From assembly GCA_003024175.1 (NCBI GenBank), contig MDYQ01000171.1, positions 1-59,286 of the forward strand: a stretch of DNA of 59,286 nucleotides, read 5' to 3'. This document shows positions 11,701 to 25,688 of the stretch, piece after piece (positions within the stretch are counted from its first letter, which is position 1; each line of letters opens with the position of its first letter). The notes beneath the pieces are model-generated. The model was not told the DNA's origin. It did no database searches and saw nothing but the letters and a program-made list of their open reading frames with translations. The stretch is from Planoprotostelium fungivorum. Its lineage: Eukaryota > Evosea > Variosea > Cavosteliida > Cavosteliaceae. Both the position numbers and the translations under genes were made by a program.

Positions 11701-14700
11701 GGATCCATCAGCCTGGATGTCCAGGGCACAACGTTCCAGAACAATCAAGCAAAGAGCCAACCCGGAGGAGCCATCTCTCTTCAATCGACATCGAGTGGAA
11801 ACCTCACCTTCCACGCGGATGGATGTCTCTTCGATCAGAACAGAGCTCAGTCCTCCGGTGGTGCCATCTATGCATCGAGTCTCTTTGGTTCTCTCGGTAC
11901 ATTCAACTTTTCCTCTTCCAATCTGACCGGCAACTCGGCTGGTACGGGAGGAGCCGTCAGGCTGGAGAGCTTCGGACTCTTCTCCGAATTGAGCGTGGTG
12001 GGTGGTGTCGCCACGAACAATTACGCCACATCTGGTCCCGGTGGTGTCTTCTCCGTATCTACAAACGGTGATTCTTTTCTTCATCTCTGAATGGATGTCC
12101 TCTTTTACGATTTCTCATGAGACAATAGGTATCGATGTGGTCACGATGTCGGATGTCACCTACGCCAATAACTATGGAAATACGGGAGGAGCCGTCAGCT
12201 TGATCTCTCAAGGCAGTATCCAGCAGATGTCCGTGGTGGGATTGACAGGTCAGAACAACAGTGCCACCCAGGGAGGATGCATGGAGATCGCCTCTCAGGG
12301 TACCGTCAGCCTTAGCATCACATCTTCTCAGTTTGAATCCAACAACGGAACACAGTATGGTGGATCCGTCTATCTGTCGGCCAAAGTAGGAGGGTCCGTC
12401 TCATCTGTCGGTACCAATTACAACTCGAATGTCGGTGGAAATGGAGGAGCATTGTACGTCGACAGCTACATGGACGTACAGATATCAGGCGGAGTTTTCA
12501 GCAACAATCAAGCGACGGTGAGAGAGAAGAAGAGAAGGAGAGTGACACAGAGACAGAGAGGAGGCAGTATCTGTGGAGCATCAGTGAAGAGTCTGAGAGT
12601 AGACGGACAGACGACCACCTTCCAGAACAACGTTGGAGTAGAAGGAGGAGCCATCTATGCAAAGACGACCAACACAGCCCAGCTGAGAGCCATCACGATC
12701 ACGGCATCCGTCTTCGATTCGAATCGAGCTACCGTAGGAGGAGCCCTCTTGGTAACAAATTTCATATTTCTACCAAAGTTTTAATCATTCTGACAGCTGA
12801 TCGCCGGAGACCAATCACTATCGACACCGTTGAGCCAGCGAAAGAGAGATCTGACGGCTCAAGTCATCGTGATATCCGTGACGCAGAGCGTTCTGCAAGG
12901 AAATTCTGCATCGGTGGGAGGTGCATTAGCTTTGTACGGCCCTTCCGAGCTCAATTCTCTCTCCTTCTCCGGTGGTTCATCTCAATACGGTGAGATCATC
13001 TGACGAGAAGAAATTGAAGAGAGATAGGAGGGGCATTCGCTTTGCTGGGTAGCAGTGTTGCCACATTGAACTCGAATTCGTACGGAGAGAACAGCATCTA
13101 CCTATCGAACGGCACTTACCTCATCACTTCATCGGGTGAGTTCGTCATCACAGAAAACTCTGATAGACGTTCCAGTGGTGGGATTGATCGTCAACTGTAC
13201 AAAGGGTAAGCTCGAACTCAAGAACAATTACGCCTACTGCCCCGAAGATAATTCCACCGTGGCCAACGCCATCGATAACATCACACCTTCCACCGTCCCC
13301 GCCTCCACCGTCCCCTCTTCATCCAACGGTGAGCATTTCACATCGAGAGAGACTCACCTGCCTCAGGTGTTCCGTTCTGGGTCATCATCATTGCCGTCGT
13401 GGGAGGAGTCGCGTTGATCGCACTCATCGTTGGTATCATCATCTTTGTTCGATCGAAATCCAAGAGGGGAGCAGACGAGGAGAGTACATCCGTACAACTG
13501 AAGAACCTCACCGGAAATAACGTCATCTATTACAAGGACCTCGAGAAAATGGTGAATCATTCAAACAAATCCATTTCGATGACATTTCTCTCAGGTTCAG
13601 ATCGGTCGAGGAGCATTCGGTGTTGTCTTCAGGGTGAGATCCTTTGCTCTTTCTATTCCATGCGATTGAATTGAATGCAGGCCGAATGGAGAGAGATCAT
13701 TGTGGCCGTGAAGCAGCTGAAGGACATGGCAACCATCGAACAAGCACAGCTAGAAGAGTTCACGAGAGAAGTGGCTCTGTTGCAGGGACTGAAGCATCAT
13801 CCAGTGAGTGATGATGATGATGCAGAAAAGAGAGCTGACAGAGAGAAGAACGTAGTGATGTTCATTGGCATCTCAGTGACGCCTGATCCTGTCTCTCTCG
13901 TGACTGAATTTTGTTCGGGTGGAAACCTCCTTGAATTCTGCATCAATCACAAGGTGATCAGTACATCGACATCGTGAACGTGGCTGACGGTCGAGGATAG
14001 AAAGACATCCCCTTAGAGAACAAGATCAAGTTTATCCTTGGAATCGCATCTGGCATGCATCATCTGCATCACGAGAACATCATCCATCGTGATCTCGCCG
14101 CTAGAAACGTGAGAGATGAAAAAATCTCACAGTCTGTGACAGACATCAGGTCTTGTTATCCAGCAGTTTTGAACCCAAGATCTCAGATTTTGGACTGTCA
14201 AGAAAGACAGAGTCAGCTGACGATGCATCGATGACGACTAGCAACGTTGGACCTCTGAAGTGGATGGCTCCTGAAGGTGAGAACCTCTCTGTCACATCGA
14301 TAGACAGGAATGAGATGTTGATCAAGCGACATTCGACTGATGATCTCAGCCATCGTGCGAAAGGAATATTCTGCAAAGTCAGATGTCTTCTCATTTGCCA
14401 TGACCGTGTGGGAGATCTTATCTGAAGGAAACGAACTGTACCCCGGTCTATCCCCCGTCAACGCTGCCATCGCAGTCACGACCCAAGGAGCGAGACCTGA
14501 CATCACCGAAGAGATGCACAAGTCAGCACCTCGCATCGTTTCCATCATGCAGAGTGAGAACCATCTCTCAAAACACACGGCTGACCGTCGCAGTGTGCTG
14601 GGAGACAGAACCAGAGAAGAGACCTACGTTTAAGGGCATCTGCAGATGGCTGAAGGAGGACGCACCTCTGACACAGCCAGTGGAAGTGGTAGAAGAGGAG

Positions 14701-14805
14701 GACAGGAAAGATGATGCACCCGTCTACAGTACGATCAATGCTCGCGATCACTACGCCCCTACTAGTAGCATTCCTCACGCCACTCCAAAGAAAGTAGAAG
14801 AGTGA
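8781..14805 (+). CDS. Receptor kinase: LRR + Pmp-like beta-helix ectodomain, TM, tyrosine-kinase-like domain
   Basis: The protein starts with a signal peptide (MKRTLIIFLLGVVASCIAQ) and an LRR cap (CQWNPVQCDG). At least eight plant-type leucine-rich repeats follow (GTIPSNIGDL, GSIPDDFCN, GPIPSCIGNL, GSLPSCLGRL), at about 9080-10400. From about 10800 to 13100 comes a beta-helix region with GGAI/GGAV/GGAL and FxxN repeats (GGAISLQ, GGAIYAS, GGAVRLE, FQNNQA). A TM helix (FWVIIIAVVGGVALIALIV) lies at about 13380-13445. The kinase has [25 protein letters not shown] and PLKWMAPE, all catalytic residues intact. The C-terminal tail carries VYSTIN and HYAP. The start was chosen because it opens the signal peptide, although the frame extends upstream. 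About 30 short introns make the exact protein uncertain. Ligand and pathway are unknown. Confidence 0.85.
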
Positions 14806-14842
14806 TCGATCTACAATGAATGTATTCTTTATCGTCTGTCTC

Positions 14843-16975
<2,133 letters not shown>

Positions 16976-17226
16976 TTCTTGTTCTTCTTTGTTATGATGA
17001 CACAACAAACCGCCCCGAATCCCGAACTTTCGGAAGATGAGGAAGAAGTCTGCAGAATTTTACATCGTCATCACAAACACCGATACAGAGCAAGAGAGAC
17101 GAGCGATGGCTTAGAGAGGGCAACTGCTTGACGATGAGGTGTGTGACGTAGACATCGGAGGATCGCTCGGAAGAAACATTCGGATGTTTCACGGAGGAAG
17201 AAATTACAATTTTCCCAGCATCATCG

Positions 17227-20200
17227 ATGGAACAGCACACCATTCAGATCAGTGATGGTGATAATTTACAAGAGCTACCCGAGGATAGAGGTGTATATGA
17301 ATCTCTCCAACACGAACAGGTGAACGTGACTCATTTCTACATCGTGCTCAACGATCGATCAGGTATCACTGGCGGTAGCCACGAATGCTTCCGAGCCAAG
17401 AGCTTTGAGTGACAGCAATCGTTCATCGAGAGACATCAAAGAACATATACCCGAATCACGAACACAATCAACACCAGGTACACGATCTTATCTTATTCTT
17501 CTTAAGAGAACAGTTGCCACACACACCTTCTCTGGCTGGCTCCATCACACAATCACATCCACCTTTTCCGACATCAAACAGACTCTAAAGAGTTTATTCC
17601 TTTTCAAGACTTACCGAGAATACTTAACATCCAAGAGATTCTCGGGCGTCCTCAAGTCATCTCTGGCTGTTCTCCTCTGTGCATTATTGCAGCTACTCCC
17701 CGTCACCTCTGATTACCTTGGGCCACTCTCCCTTCTCATGACCGTTCCTGCCCTCCTTTACGACATGAATTCAACGTGAGCTCGTAACATCATCATGATT
17801 CATCTGAGTGTTGCAAAGGTACGGAGTGGCATTAGAATATTGTGCATTGACCATCATCCTCTCGATCATAGCCACTGTTGCCAGTGGATTTGCCCTCTGG
17901 ACATCTTTTGATCATGGATGGGGACTGTCATTTTGGATGCTATTTCTCATCCTTCTGTTCGGTTGGGCTAGGGCCTCTTTTCAACCCAAATGGACGGTCG
18001 CTCTCATCATTGGTAATCGTCCATCTCAATCACGATCATTCCATGCTGATCGATGAGCAGCGAAAGTCACTGTGGTTGCCGTCATCATGTTCGGACATCG
18101 TCTTCCATCCTTCTCTCTGGACTTTTGTTATCTAGTGAGTTCATCATGCATATTTTCCTGCTGATGGAAACCAGGTCGGTCTGAATATGGCCATCGGTAG
18201 TGCTCTCTGTTTGGTAGTCAGCTGCGTCATCTTCCCCTCATCTTCTTTCTCCATGTTAAAGAAAGAATTGAGAGACACGGCAGATACCATACAGAGTGCA
18301 TCTAAGCTGAGCACTTGTCTCTTTGTCCTCGAAAAGGTGAGACTCTTCTTCACCAGACGATGTCATCGTCTCGATGATCACATCGTGATCAATGACCATG
18401 ATGGATTTCTCACGTCGATAGGAAAACGTAGAACACATTGCAACTCTGAAGGCAAAGATCAAGACCCACACCATCCGAATGAACTCCCTCTTTGGAAACG
18501 CAGAGAAGGAGATTATCTTCTCCAATTTGGACATGAAAGACTACCGATATCTCATCGACTGCATTCAGAAGATGTTAGTTGCAGTGGATGGAATGCTCAA
18601 CACGTGCCTCTTGTCTGATGATGTACTGACCAGGTAAGACCTCACTCCATTCGTCTGTTCAACCTTGTGGCTAGGACACCCTTGGTTGGAGAATCTGTGG
18701 GAAAGCTGTCAGATAACGTCAGAGATGTGCAGGCCTCATTAGAATATTCACTGTCCAGGTGAACTCTCACATGTCATTTCAATTGAAGAGAGTAGGATGA
18801 GGAGAGGAATGTGTGGAGAATATTTGACTTCAGAGAAGGAAGAAGCGAGAACGGTACATTCAAACATAACAGATTCAAAAGATTTCAATTATCTAGACAT
18901 AGAGAGGAGGTGATCATGCCATGTGATCCGTATCACTAAAAGATGAACAGTATAGAAAGATTAGAAGAGTGTAACGAACATGTCGTGGTGATGATCTTTG
19001 GTGGTGAGGGAGCTGACACGTGGGATGACATCTTCCTCCTCTACTTCTTCCTCTTCTCCATACATGATCTATCCGATCGTGTGGCCCAATCGTTACACTA
19101 CATCGAGCGAGTCCAGAAGAAGAAGAGATCTCTTCTATGGCCCGCCACCTACCGAATCGATATCGATTGTGTACTCTCCTACGTTTCATCTCTCTTCACA
19201 TTCAAGGTAAGATCTCCCTCTACTTATGTTTCGATTGAGTGAGAACAGAAGAAGGAGATCCATCCAGAGGAAACGTGGCCCAGTAGGGTGAGCGCCAGCT
19301 TGAGAGGAATCCTCAGCAGTCTCTTGTCTCCTCTCTTGACCGACGAATTGAGATACGGCATCAAGATCGCACTCGCAGTTTGGTTCGCATCCCTCCCAGA
19401 GTGGATCACAGATTGGTACCCAGTGTGGATGAGCTGGAGAGGTGAATGGGCTGCCATCACGGTGAGGATGTCATCTCATTCTGAATGGGATCAAGAGGGC
19501 TGACGGTGTGTAAGGTGACACTGATCATGACACCTGCCTTCGGGTCATCGGTGCTGAATGCCATGTTTCGTGTCATAGGCACTCTCATCGGTGGTACTTG
19601 GGCAGTTATCGCTTTCGCGTGTGTATTCCATCACCATCACATCATGTCATCACCATCGTATCATCACCATCATATCAAGTCATCTACATCTTTGTGAGCT
19701 CGATGGTTGATGTGTTCAGGATATTCGAATTGAGACCCTGGGGTGTATTCATCATGTTCTTCCTCTTCGTCTGGCCCTGTTGGGATTTTGCGGTGAGTTC
19801 TCACCTTGTCCATCACCGAATGACCTTTCATAGTACAGCGGGAGACCGAAGGCAAAGATTGGTATCATCGCTCTACTGACCTACACGGTGAGTCGAAATC
19901 TCATCTCCTCGTGATGACACGATCACGTCATGACGTCACCCTCACAGGTCGTCATCATTGCCAAATATTCGAATCGAAATAACCCAGACTATTTCTCCTT
20001 GTATCGACTGGCTTACCTTCGCGTGATCATGATCTCAGCGGGTGAAGAGTCGAAATGTCCTCTCCGATACATCTGACGATGCACTAGGAGTGGTCGTCAT
20101 GCTCATCTTCGATCGGTTTCTATGGCCCGTTTTAGTCAGATCCAGATTAAGAGCCCTCTTCTGTCAATCTCTCCACAACATGGCTCACCTATTTGGTCGC

Positions 20201-20920
20201 AGTACGAGTTTCATCGTATTCAACGGTTCTCAAGGTGACGAGTTGTTGACCTCTCTCATCTCATCACTTGAACAGAAGAATTAAACTCTCTGGCGGCATT
20301 AGAGAATCAGATTCGATTCTCCCTGATGAAATGTGAAGGCCTCATCTTGGTGGCAAAGAGTGAGCCCCACCTCAGCGGTCCCTTAGACGTCGTCGCCTGG
20401 AAGTCCATGATGACGAGTCTATTCAAATTATTGGAGAAGATTTCCTACCAGAGGAGGTCACACGAGAGAGCCTGGGATCCTTTCATCATCGTGAGATACG
20501 CACCTTATTTCATCTGCTAAATTGGGTAGAAAAACTTTATTCGGCCGTTACACGTGACGAGAAGAGAGATGATCGCGCACATTTCGACTTGTCTGTGGGT
20601 CATCGCCGAGGCTGTGAGATCCAGGACACCTCTGCCCGATAAATTGCCGGACGTATCAAGAGTCAGGAGACAGCTGTTGGACCACCACAAGAGTCTGCCC
20701 ATACTTCAGAGCAAGAACGAAGATTGGAGGAAGCATGGGTCAGACATGATCTATTATCAAGCTTATGCTTTGGGTGTGTACACGCATCTGTAGGGTGGAC
20801 GAACGACTGAGATGCACAGCGCACAAGGAGATCGTGAGAGAGTTAGAACAATTGATTCTATCGGCTCAGCTAGTGGTTGGTAAGGTGGATCAGGTTTACC
20901 CAGAGTTCTATAAGAATTGA
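17227..20920 (+). CDS. FUSC-family integral membrane transporter (fusaric acid resistance/aromatic acid exporter-like)
   Basis: A large membrane protein with two hydrophobic blocks. The first (about 17630-18250) contains FSGVLKSSLAVLLCALLQLL, PLSLLMTVPALLYD, ALTIILSIIATVASGFALW and GLNMAIGSALCLVVS. The second (about 19300-20130) contains LRYGIKIALAVWFASLPEW, NAMFRVIGTLIGGTWAVIA and GVFIMFFLFVWPCWDFA. Soluble helical segments lie between and after them. This two-block layout with an R-(V/I)-x-G-T-x-x-G motif is typical of FUSC proteins, which export organic or aromatic acids. The ATG at 17227 is chosen because removing an intron at about 17321-17364 joins it in frame to the rest. The substrate is not evident from sequence. 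Many short introns occur, one rich in CATC repeats (19620-19690). Confidence 0.72.
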
Positions 20921-21045
20921 TGTGCCTATCCTAATCGTTGGAGAATTAGAGACAGAAGAGAGTGATGTCGAATGATCACTTTTGCAGATCTTCTTGAATA
21001 AAAGAGGGCTCTTCGTCTTCGTTTTATGTGTTCTCATTCTCAATT

Positions 21046-21955
21046 TCAATTCGTCTGTGGTGGCTTCTTCGTTAAATCTTCCACCGTGTCGTTGAAGCCT
21101 CTCATCGTGATACCTGGGTGAAGAGGAATCCACAGGATGTAGAGGATGAGCACCGGTAGTGCGTCTAATCCGTAGAAGGCTCCCTCGTTCAGAGCCAAAG
21201 CGGAGTGATAGCCCGGGGCGAACTCAGCCACTCGATAGACGGAACGGATGATCAACATGAGCATGCTGAGGTGCAGTGCGGCGAAGAGATAGTGCCATCT
21301 CGGTGTCTCCTCTCCGGAGTCGAGCATCTTCCTGGCCTTGATGTTGGCCCAGATCGTCAGCCCCTCGAAAAAGATGAAGCACGCCAAGGAGACGACCAGA
21401 CCAAAGACGATGATGACTCGGCCTGCGTCTACCGTTCCTCTCATAGCCATGAGGCCACCACCCGCCGCCTGAAGAAAGAAAGCGGATACGTCGGTGATGA
21501 GAAATCCCCATTTCGTGATCTTGGGTGTGAAGATTTTGTTCTTCATCCCCGATTTCTCCATCCTGTCGTGGCGTCAGATCGCGTCAGAAGAGGTAGACTC
21601 ACATCTTGGATAAGGTACCGTAGCTGATGGTGGCGGCAACCGTAGGAGGTAATAAGATGAAGAGGGTCGTTACGATGTACAATGTCAACTGCCCTGGTTT
21701 CTGTGCCGAGGGTATACGTAATGCATATCCCAAAACATCCGCTGTAGATCGTCAATATCTTTCAGGACTATGCTGAGAAGAGATCTCACCTATTCCTGAC
21801 CCTGTTAATACCAACATGTTCCACCGTCTATAATAGATTGTCAAGATGGTTCCCATCAGCACGGCCAGAGCATACAAAACCACCGCGACGACGGCAAGAG
21901 GGACGGAGGGTTCATATCCGTACAAGTTAAAAACATAGGGTGTTGTGGTGTTCAT
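21046..21955 (-). CDS. RTA1-like seven-TM membrane protein
   Basis: The spliced protein is about 270 residues with seven hydrophobic helices. It matches the RTA1 family (yeast Rta1/Rsb1, lipid-translocating exporter or lipid-stress resistance proteins). Family landmarks are ADVLGYALRI, PPTVAAATISYGTLSKM, the RSVYRVAEF motif, LNEGAFYGLDALPVLIL and a terminal LHPG. Two introns on minus lie at about 21744-21790 and 21562-21602. The C-terminus KKPPQTN is cytosolic-type. The family is best known from fungi, so transfer from a fungus or an under-sampled protist branch are both possible. Lipid or drug export is the family-level inference; nothing here gives the substrate. Confidence 0.82.
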
Positions 21956-22234
21956 TGGATCTTCTTTCTATTTGTGACCTCGAACTCTCCAGAACCGTCC
22001 CGTCGGTTCCTTCCGTTGGCTCGGGTTTTTCAGGGCATGAGCCGGAAGCTAAGGATACCTCTTCTGATTTCAGCCATTCTTTGAAGCGGGTAACCATTCA
22101 TGGTAGTAGATTACGGAGACCGAGCAGCGACATCGATCGACTGGTGCGAAAAGGGATAAAATGGCTTGGATGAAGTCCAGTTGTAAACATCTCACATCTC
22201 ACATCATCGTTCCCGAGATCGAGAACGCACGAAT

Positions 22235-23451
22235 ATGCTGAGAGGGGCCGTATCGATTTTCTTTATATTCGTGTTTATCACGGGAGTTGAGTCGGACTTT
22301 TGCGTCAAGGTATGTGCTGTAGATCTACTTCCGTCTCATCAACAACAGAATGCAACTGTTTCAACATGCTCTGACTATCGATACCCTGACGCTGTGGCAA
22401 GTTCAGAGGTACAAATGATGTGTGGGATGATGCCAAACATGCCCAGCTGCACCCTTCGAAGTCTTTGCCAAACAACAGAAAGAGACGACATCAAAAGCTC
22501 TCTATTCTGTGAACCTTTTTCTCTGCTCAAGGAATCTTGTCTAGATATGCCCAGAATGGGTGGATGCCACAACTACACGTCCCTGTGTGCATCAGGCTCT
22601 GTGGTGGAAGAATGTTCGACGAATGTAGTACATCTGCCTTCCTCAAAGGTAATGATGAATCCATACCGTGTCATTGAAGGTTCACAGAGAGCGAGGAACC
22701 TAACTCTGACGATGTGCTCAGAGATGCCGATGGACGGGTGTGAAAGATGTATCAATGCAACCTCCGGTTGTGATTGGCTGACCGTCTATTCCAACCTCTG
22801 CATCTCGATGCCAGGTGAACATCCCTCCTCCATCATCACACATCTCACGCTCATCTCTCAGACATGGAGCGCTGCACCGCATGGAAGCAGATGTGTCTAT
22901 CCATCCCAAGTTGGCCCCTCTGCAAGGGCAGCTCATCCCCCTCAGGAGATACCCAAGCTCCGGCCGAGATGCGCATGTACTTCCATCTGGATTACCGTGA
23001 TTACATCCTCTTTCGACAGTGGGTCGCCCGCACGGATCTGCAGTACGCTCTGTCTCTCATCGCCGTCTTTGCCATCGCCGTCACCTTTGAATTTTTAAAG
23101 ATGATGAGGGCTCAATTGGAGAGGAGGTGGATGAACGAACACGTCACCGGCTGCACCTCCGTCAACGACTCCATCGCGTGAGAGATCGAGCGTTCCATCA
23201 TCGGAGACTGATGGAGGATAGAGAGTCGACACCACCATTCAAGCTATCGGTGGATGTACCCAGATCCATCTTGCACTTTGTGGGAGTCATGTGGGGTCTC
23301 TTCGTGATGCTGATCGGTGATGCTTTGATGGATGATGAACGTGAGATGTGCTGATGAAAAGACAGCGATGACGTACAATGTTGGGATGGTGATCAGCGTG
23401 GGAGCTGGTGCAGGATTCGGAGCGTTACTGTTTGGAAGGTTCACCCGATAA
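22235..23451 (+). CDS. Ctr-family copper transporter with Cys-rich ectodomain (p80-like)
   Basis: A signal peptide (MLRGAVSIFFIFVFITGVES) leads into a long extracellular region with more than 20 cysteines and several N-glycosylation sites. The Ctr domain follows: MRMYFHLDYRDYILFRQW (first Met cluster and TM1 lead-in), TM1 with AVTFEFLKMM, TM2 with ILHFVGVMWGLFVML, and TM3 with TYNVGMVISVGAGAGFG containing the conserved GxxxG. Ctr proteins are trimeric Cu(I) importers of plasma membrane or endosomes. The long Cys-rich ectodomain resembles Dictyostelium p80, an endosomal Ctr protein. About four introns occur; stop is TAA. The start opens a good signal peptide. Confidence 0.82.
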
Positions 23452-23795
23452 AAGACAATGGCACTATGTCACTCTTTTGACGATCCAGTATAGGGTCTAA
23501 TCAGAGTGATTTCTTGTCCTGGCGCAGAATTGCCCTTGCACTGCACACGGGATCTATCTCGCGAGCTCGGAGGTGGTGGATAGCGGAGATCGGCTAAGGA
23601 GATGGGGCATTTTCGCAAGTTGTTGGAAGACATTCGCAAAGAAAAGGGGCCTTGTCACGACAGGAAAGGATCGCGAACTGACTTCCCAGGAACTCCTGGC
23701 GCGGGGAGACGCGCATTTTGTCTATTTCTCAACAGCCACCCCGCCTCACAAGAGGATTCGCCTCTGACCTGATACCGGCCACACGCAGAGTCAAT
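23452..23795. other. Intergenic, nothing recognised
   Basis: About 344 bases between the Ctr stop and the UNC-93-like start. The open frames present have no family motif. It presumably carries the 3' end of one gene and the promoter of the next. Confidence 0.5.
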
Positions 23796-25476
23796 ATGGC
23801 AATCTCACAGAACCTCGTCATGTGCTTGGTCCTCTCGGGCAGCGTCTTCATCTTCTTGACTGCCTTCATCGCAGCACAGGTGTGTTCGATGACACATAGC
23901 TGTCGACAACTCAGACGGACGATGTAGAATGTACAGGGACAAGTCAACAAACAGTATGGATTCACGGCGCTAACCATCTTATACGCTGTCTTTGCCGCAG
24001 GGGCTCCCTTAGCTGGTCCAATCGTCAGCAGATTTCCAGCAAGGTGATTCTTATTATTCGAGGAGCACTCCTCTGACTCGAGGACAAGATACTTGATGTT
24101 CGCTGGTGCGTTGTGCTTCGCGACCTTTAACATTGTCAACATCAAATCCATCTGGGGACAGTCACCCATTCCTCTGTTCATAGGAGGTGCCATCGATGGT
24201 GCTGGATCGGCTATTTTCTGGGTCGCCCAAGGGTAACGTCTCTTTATCTTCCTTGACTCACGTTATCAGTGTATACATCAACAGAATCAGCGATGACACC
24301 AACCGTGCTCTCTTCGCTTCAATCGTGAGTGGCAATCAATCCTTCTACATCATCGATGTTGATGGGATGTACAGTTTGTCGTCGGTCTCGCTGGCGCTCA
24401 CACTGGAGGAAACCTCATCACCTATTTATTGCAGCAGGTATTTCATTTTACCCCTTCTAAACCCTCTGGCTCATCCTCCATAGGTTCCCAATTTCTCTTG
24501 GGATCTGTTGTTCAGCGTGTGCTCTCTCGCCGGTATCTTATCTGCCATCCCTCTCCTCGCTCTCAAGTAAATTTATCCTCTCAACTCTCAGGCTGAACAA
24601 CATCAGAGTCCCAGGGGACGATGCATCTTCCCAAAAACAAGAAGCTGAAGTAGAGACCGCCTTGTCTAGCATCAAGAACTGTTTTTCCATGCTGAAGGAC
24701 TCATCCTTCCTCATCCTGATGCCTTCCGTCATCGCTTACGCTTTCAAGTGTGTCATCTTGATTCTCTTCTGATCACTCATTCTCACAGCCTTTCCTTCAT
24801 GTTCGGTGCCTTTCCCACCAAGATCAACAATCCGATATCCAGCAGTCTCTATCTCACCCTCTTCGGTCTCTCTTACCTCGCCTTCTCTCTCACCACCGGG
24901 AAGGTGCGTTCATCATCCATCACGATCATCATGAGATCATCATCTTACGTCCGTCTCATACCTCATCAGATTGCACCTCTGTTGAGAGGAAACGCTCTCG
25001 TCTTGATCTCAGCCTCTGGAATGCTCCTTGGAATCACCTTGGCCACCGTTGCCCCTTACACCGCCAACCCTGCGGCCTGCAACATCGCCGCTGCCATCTC
25101 TTTTGGCCCCGTCGAGCCCTGCTATTTCGTCTCCTTTTACTCTATCCTGGGTAACGACTACTCTTCCAAACTGGGCCACGCCAACGCAGGTTCGTCTCCT
25201 CTTTCATTCGTTCCCTTCTACTGTCTTTCACTTCTGCTCACCTCTGTCACAGCTTTCCGTTTCGTTCACGGATTATGCATGGGAGTGATGTTCTTCCTGT
25301 CTTCGGTCATGCAATACAATCACCTGGTGGCCCTGTGCTCCACCATGCAGGTCATCGGACTGAGTCTCTTCTTGTACAGAAACTTGAGAACCACCACGGT
25401 GAACCCCACGGGAGAATACAAGCTGATGGCCCCCGAGACCTCAGTGGAGATGACGAGCAACGGTTCATCAGCCTGA
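23796..25476 (+). CDS. UNC-93-like major facilitator protein
   Basis: The spliced product is a roughly 12-TM protein. Family landmarks are YGFTALTILYAVFAAGAPLA, the GGAIDGAGSAIFWVAQG segment and YINRISDDTNRALFAS, which match the UNC-93 subgroup where (A/G)-x-x-WxxQGxY is conserved. A cytosolic loop (QKQEAEVETALSSIKN) separates two six-helix halves. Animal UNC93 proteins regulate K+ channels or chaperone membrane receptors, while the role in amoebae is unknown; assignment is to family only. ATG at 23796 starts a hydrophobic helix (LVMCLVLSGSVFIFLTAF). About eight introns of 40-60 nt. The C-terminus ends in a short polar tail (TSVEMTSNGSSA). Confidence 0.8.
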
Positions 25477-25688
25477 GGCAATCTAATTTATTTCTCTGTA
25501 TCGAGCGCGGAGACATCATGATGATGATGATCGTGACACAACCACGACGAATAAAAACGAAGAGGCATTGAACTCGATTTTATAAGTCAACCTCCGTGCA
25601 CACAAGAGTGTGACTCCCCACTCTCGTCGTAAAACTTTGATACGTCGTAGAACACCGTCTACCCACAGATGCCGTGAACGTGACCACT

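Noticed and set aside
11695-12084. Minus-strand open frame within the beta-helix region of the receptor kinase
   Set aside because: The plus strand encodes clear GGAI/FxxN repeats with correct splice joins; the minus reading has no motif.
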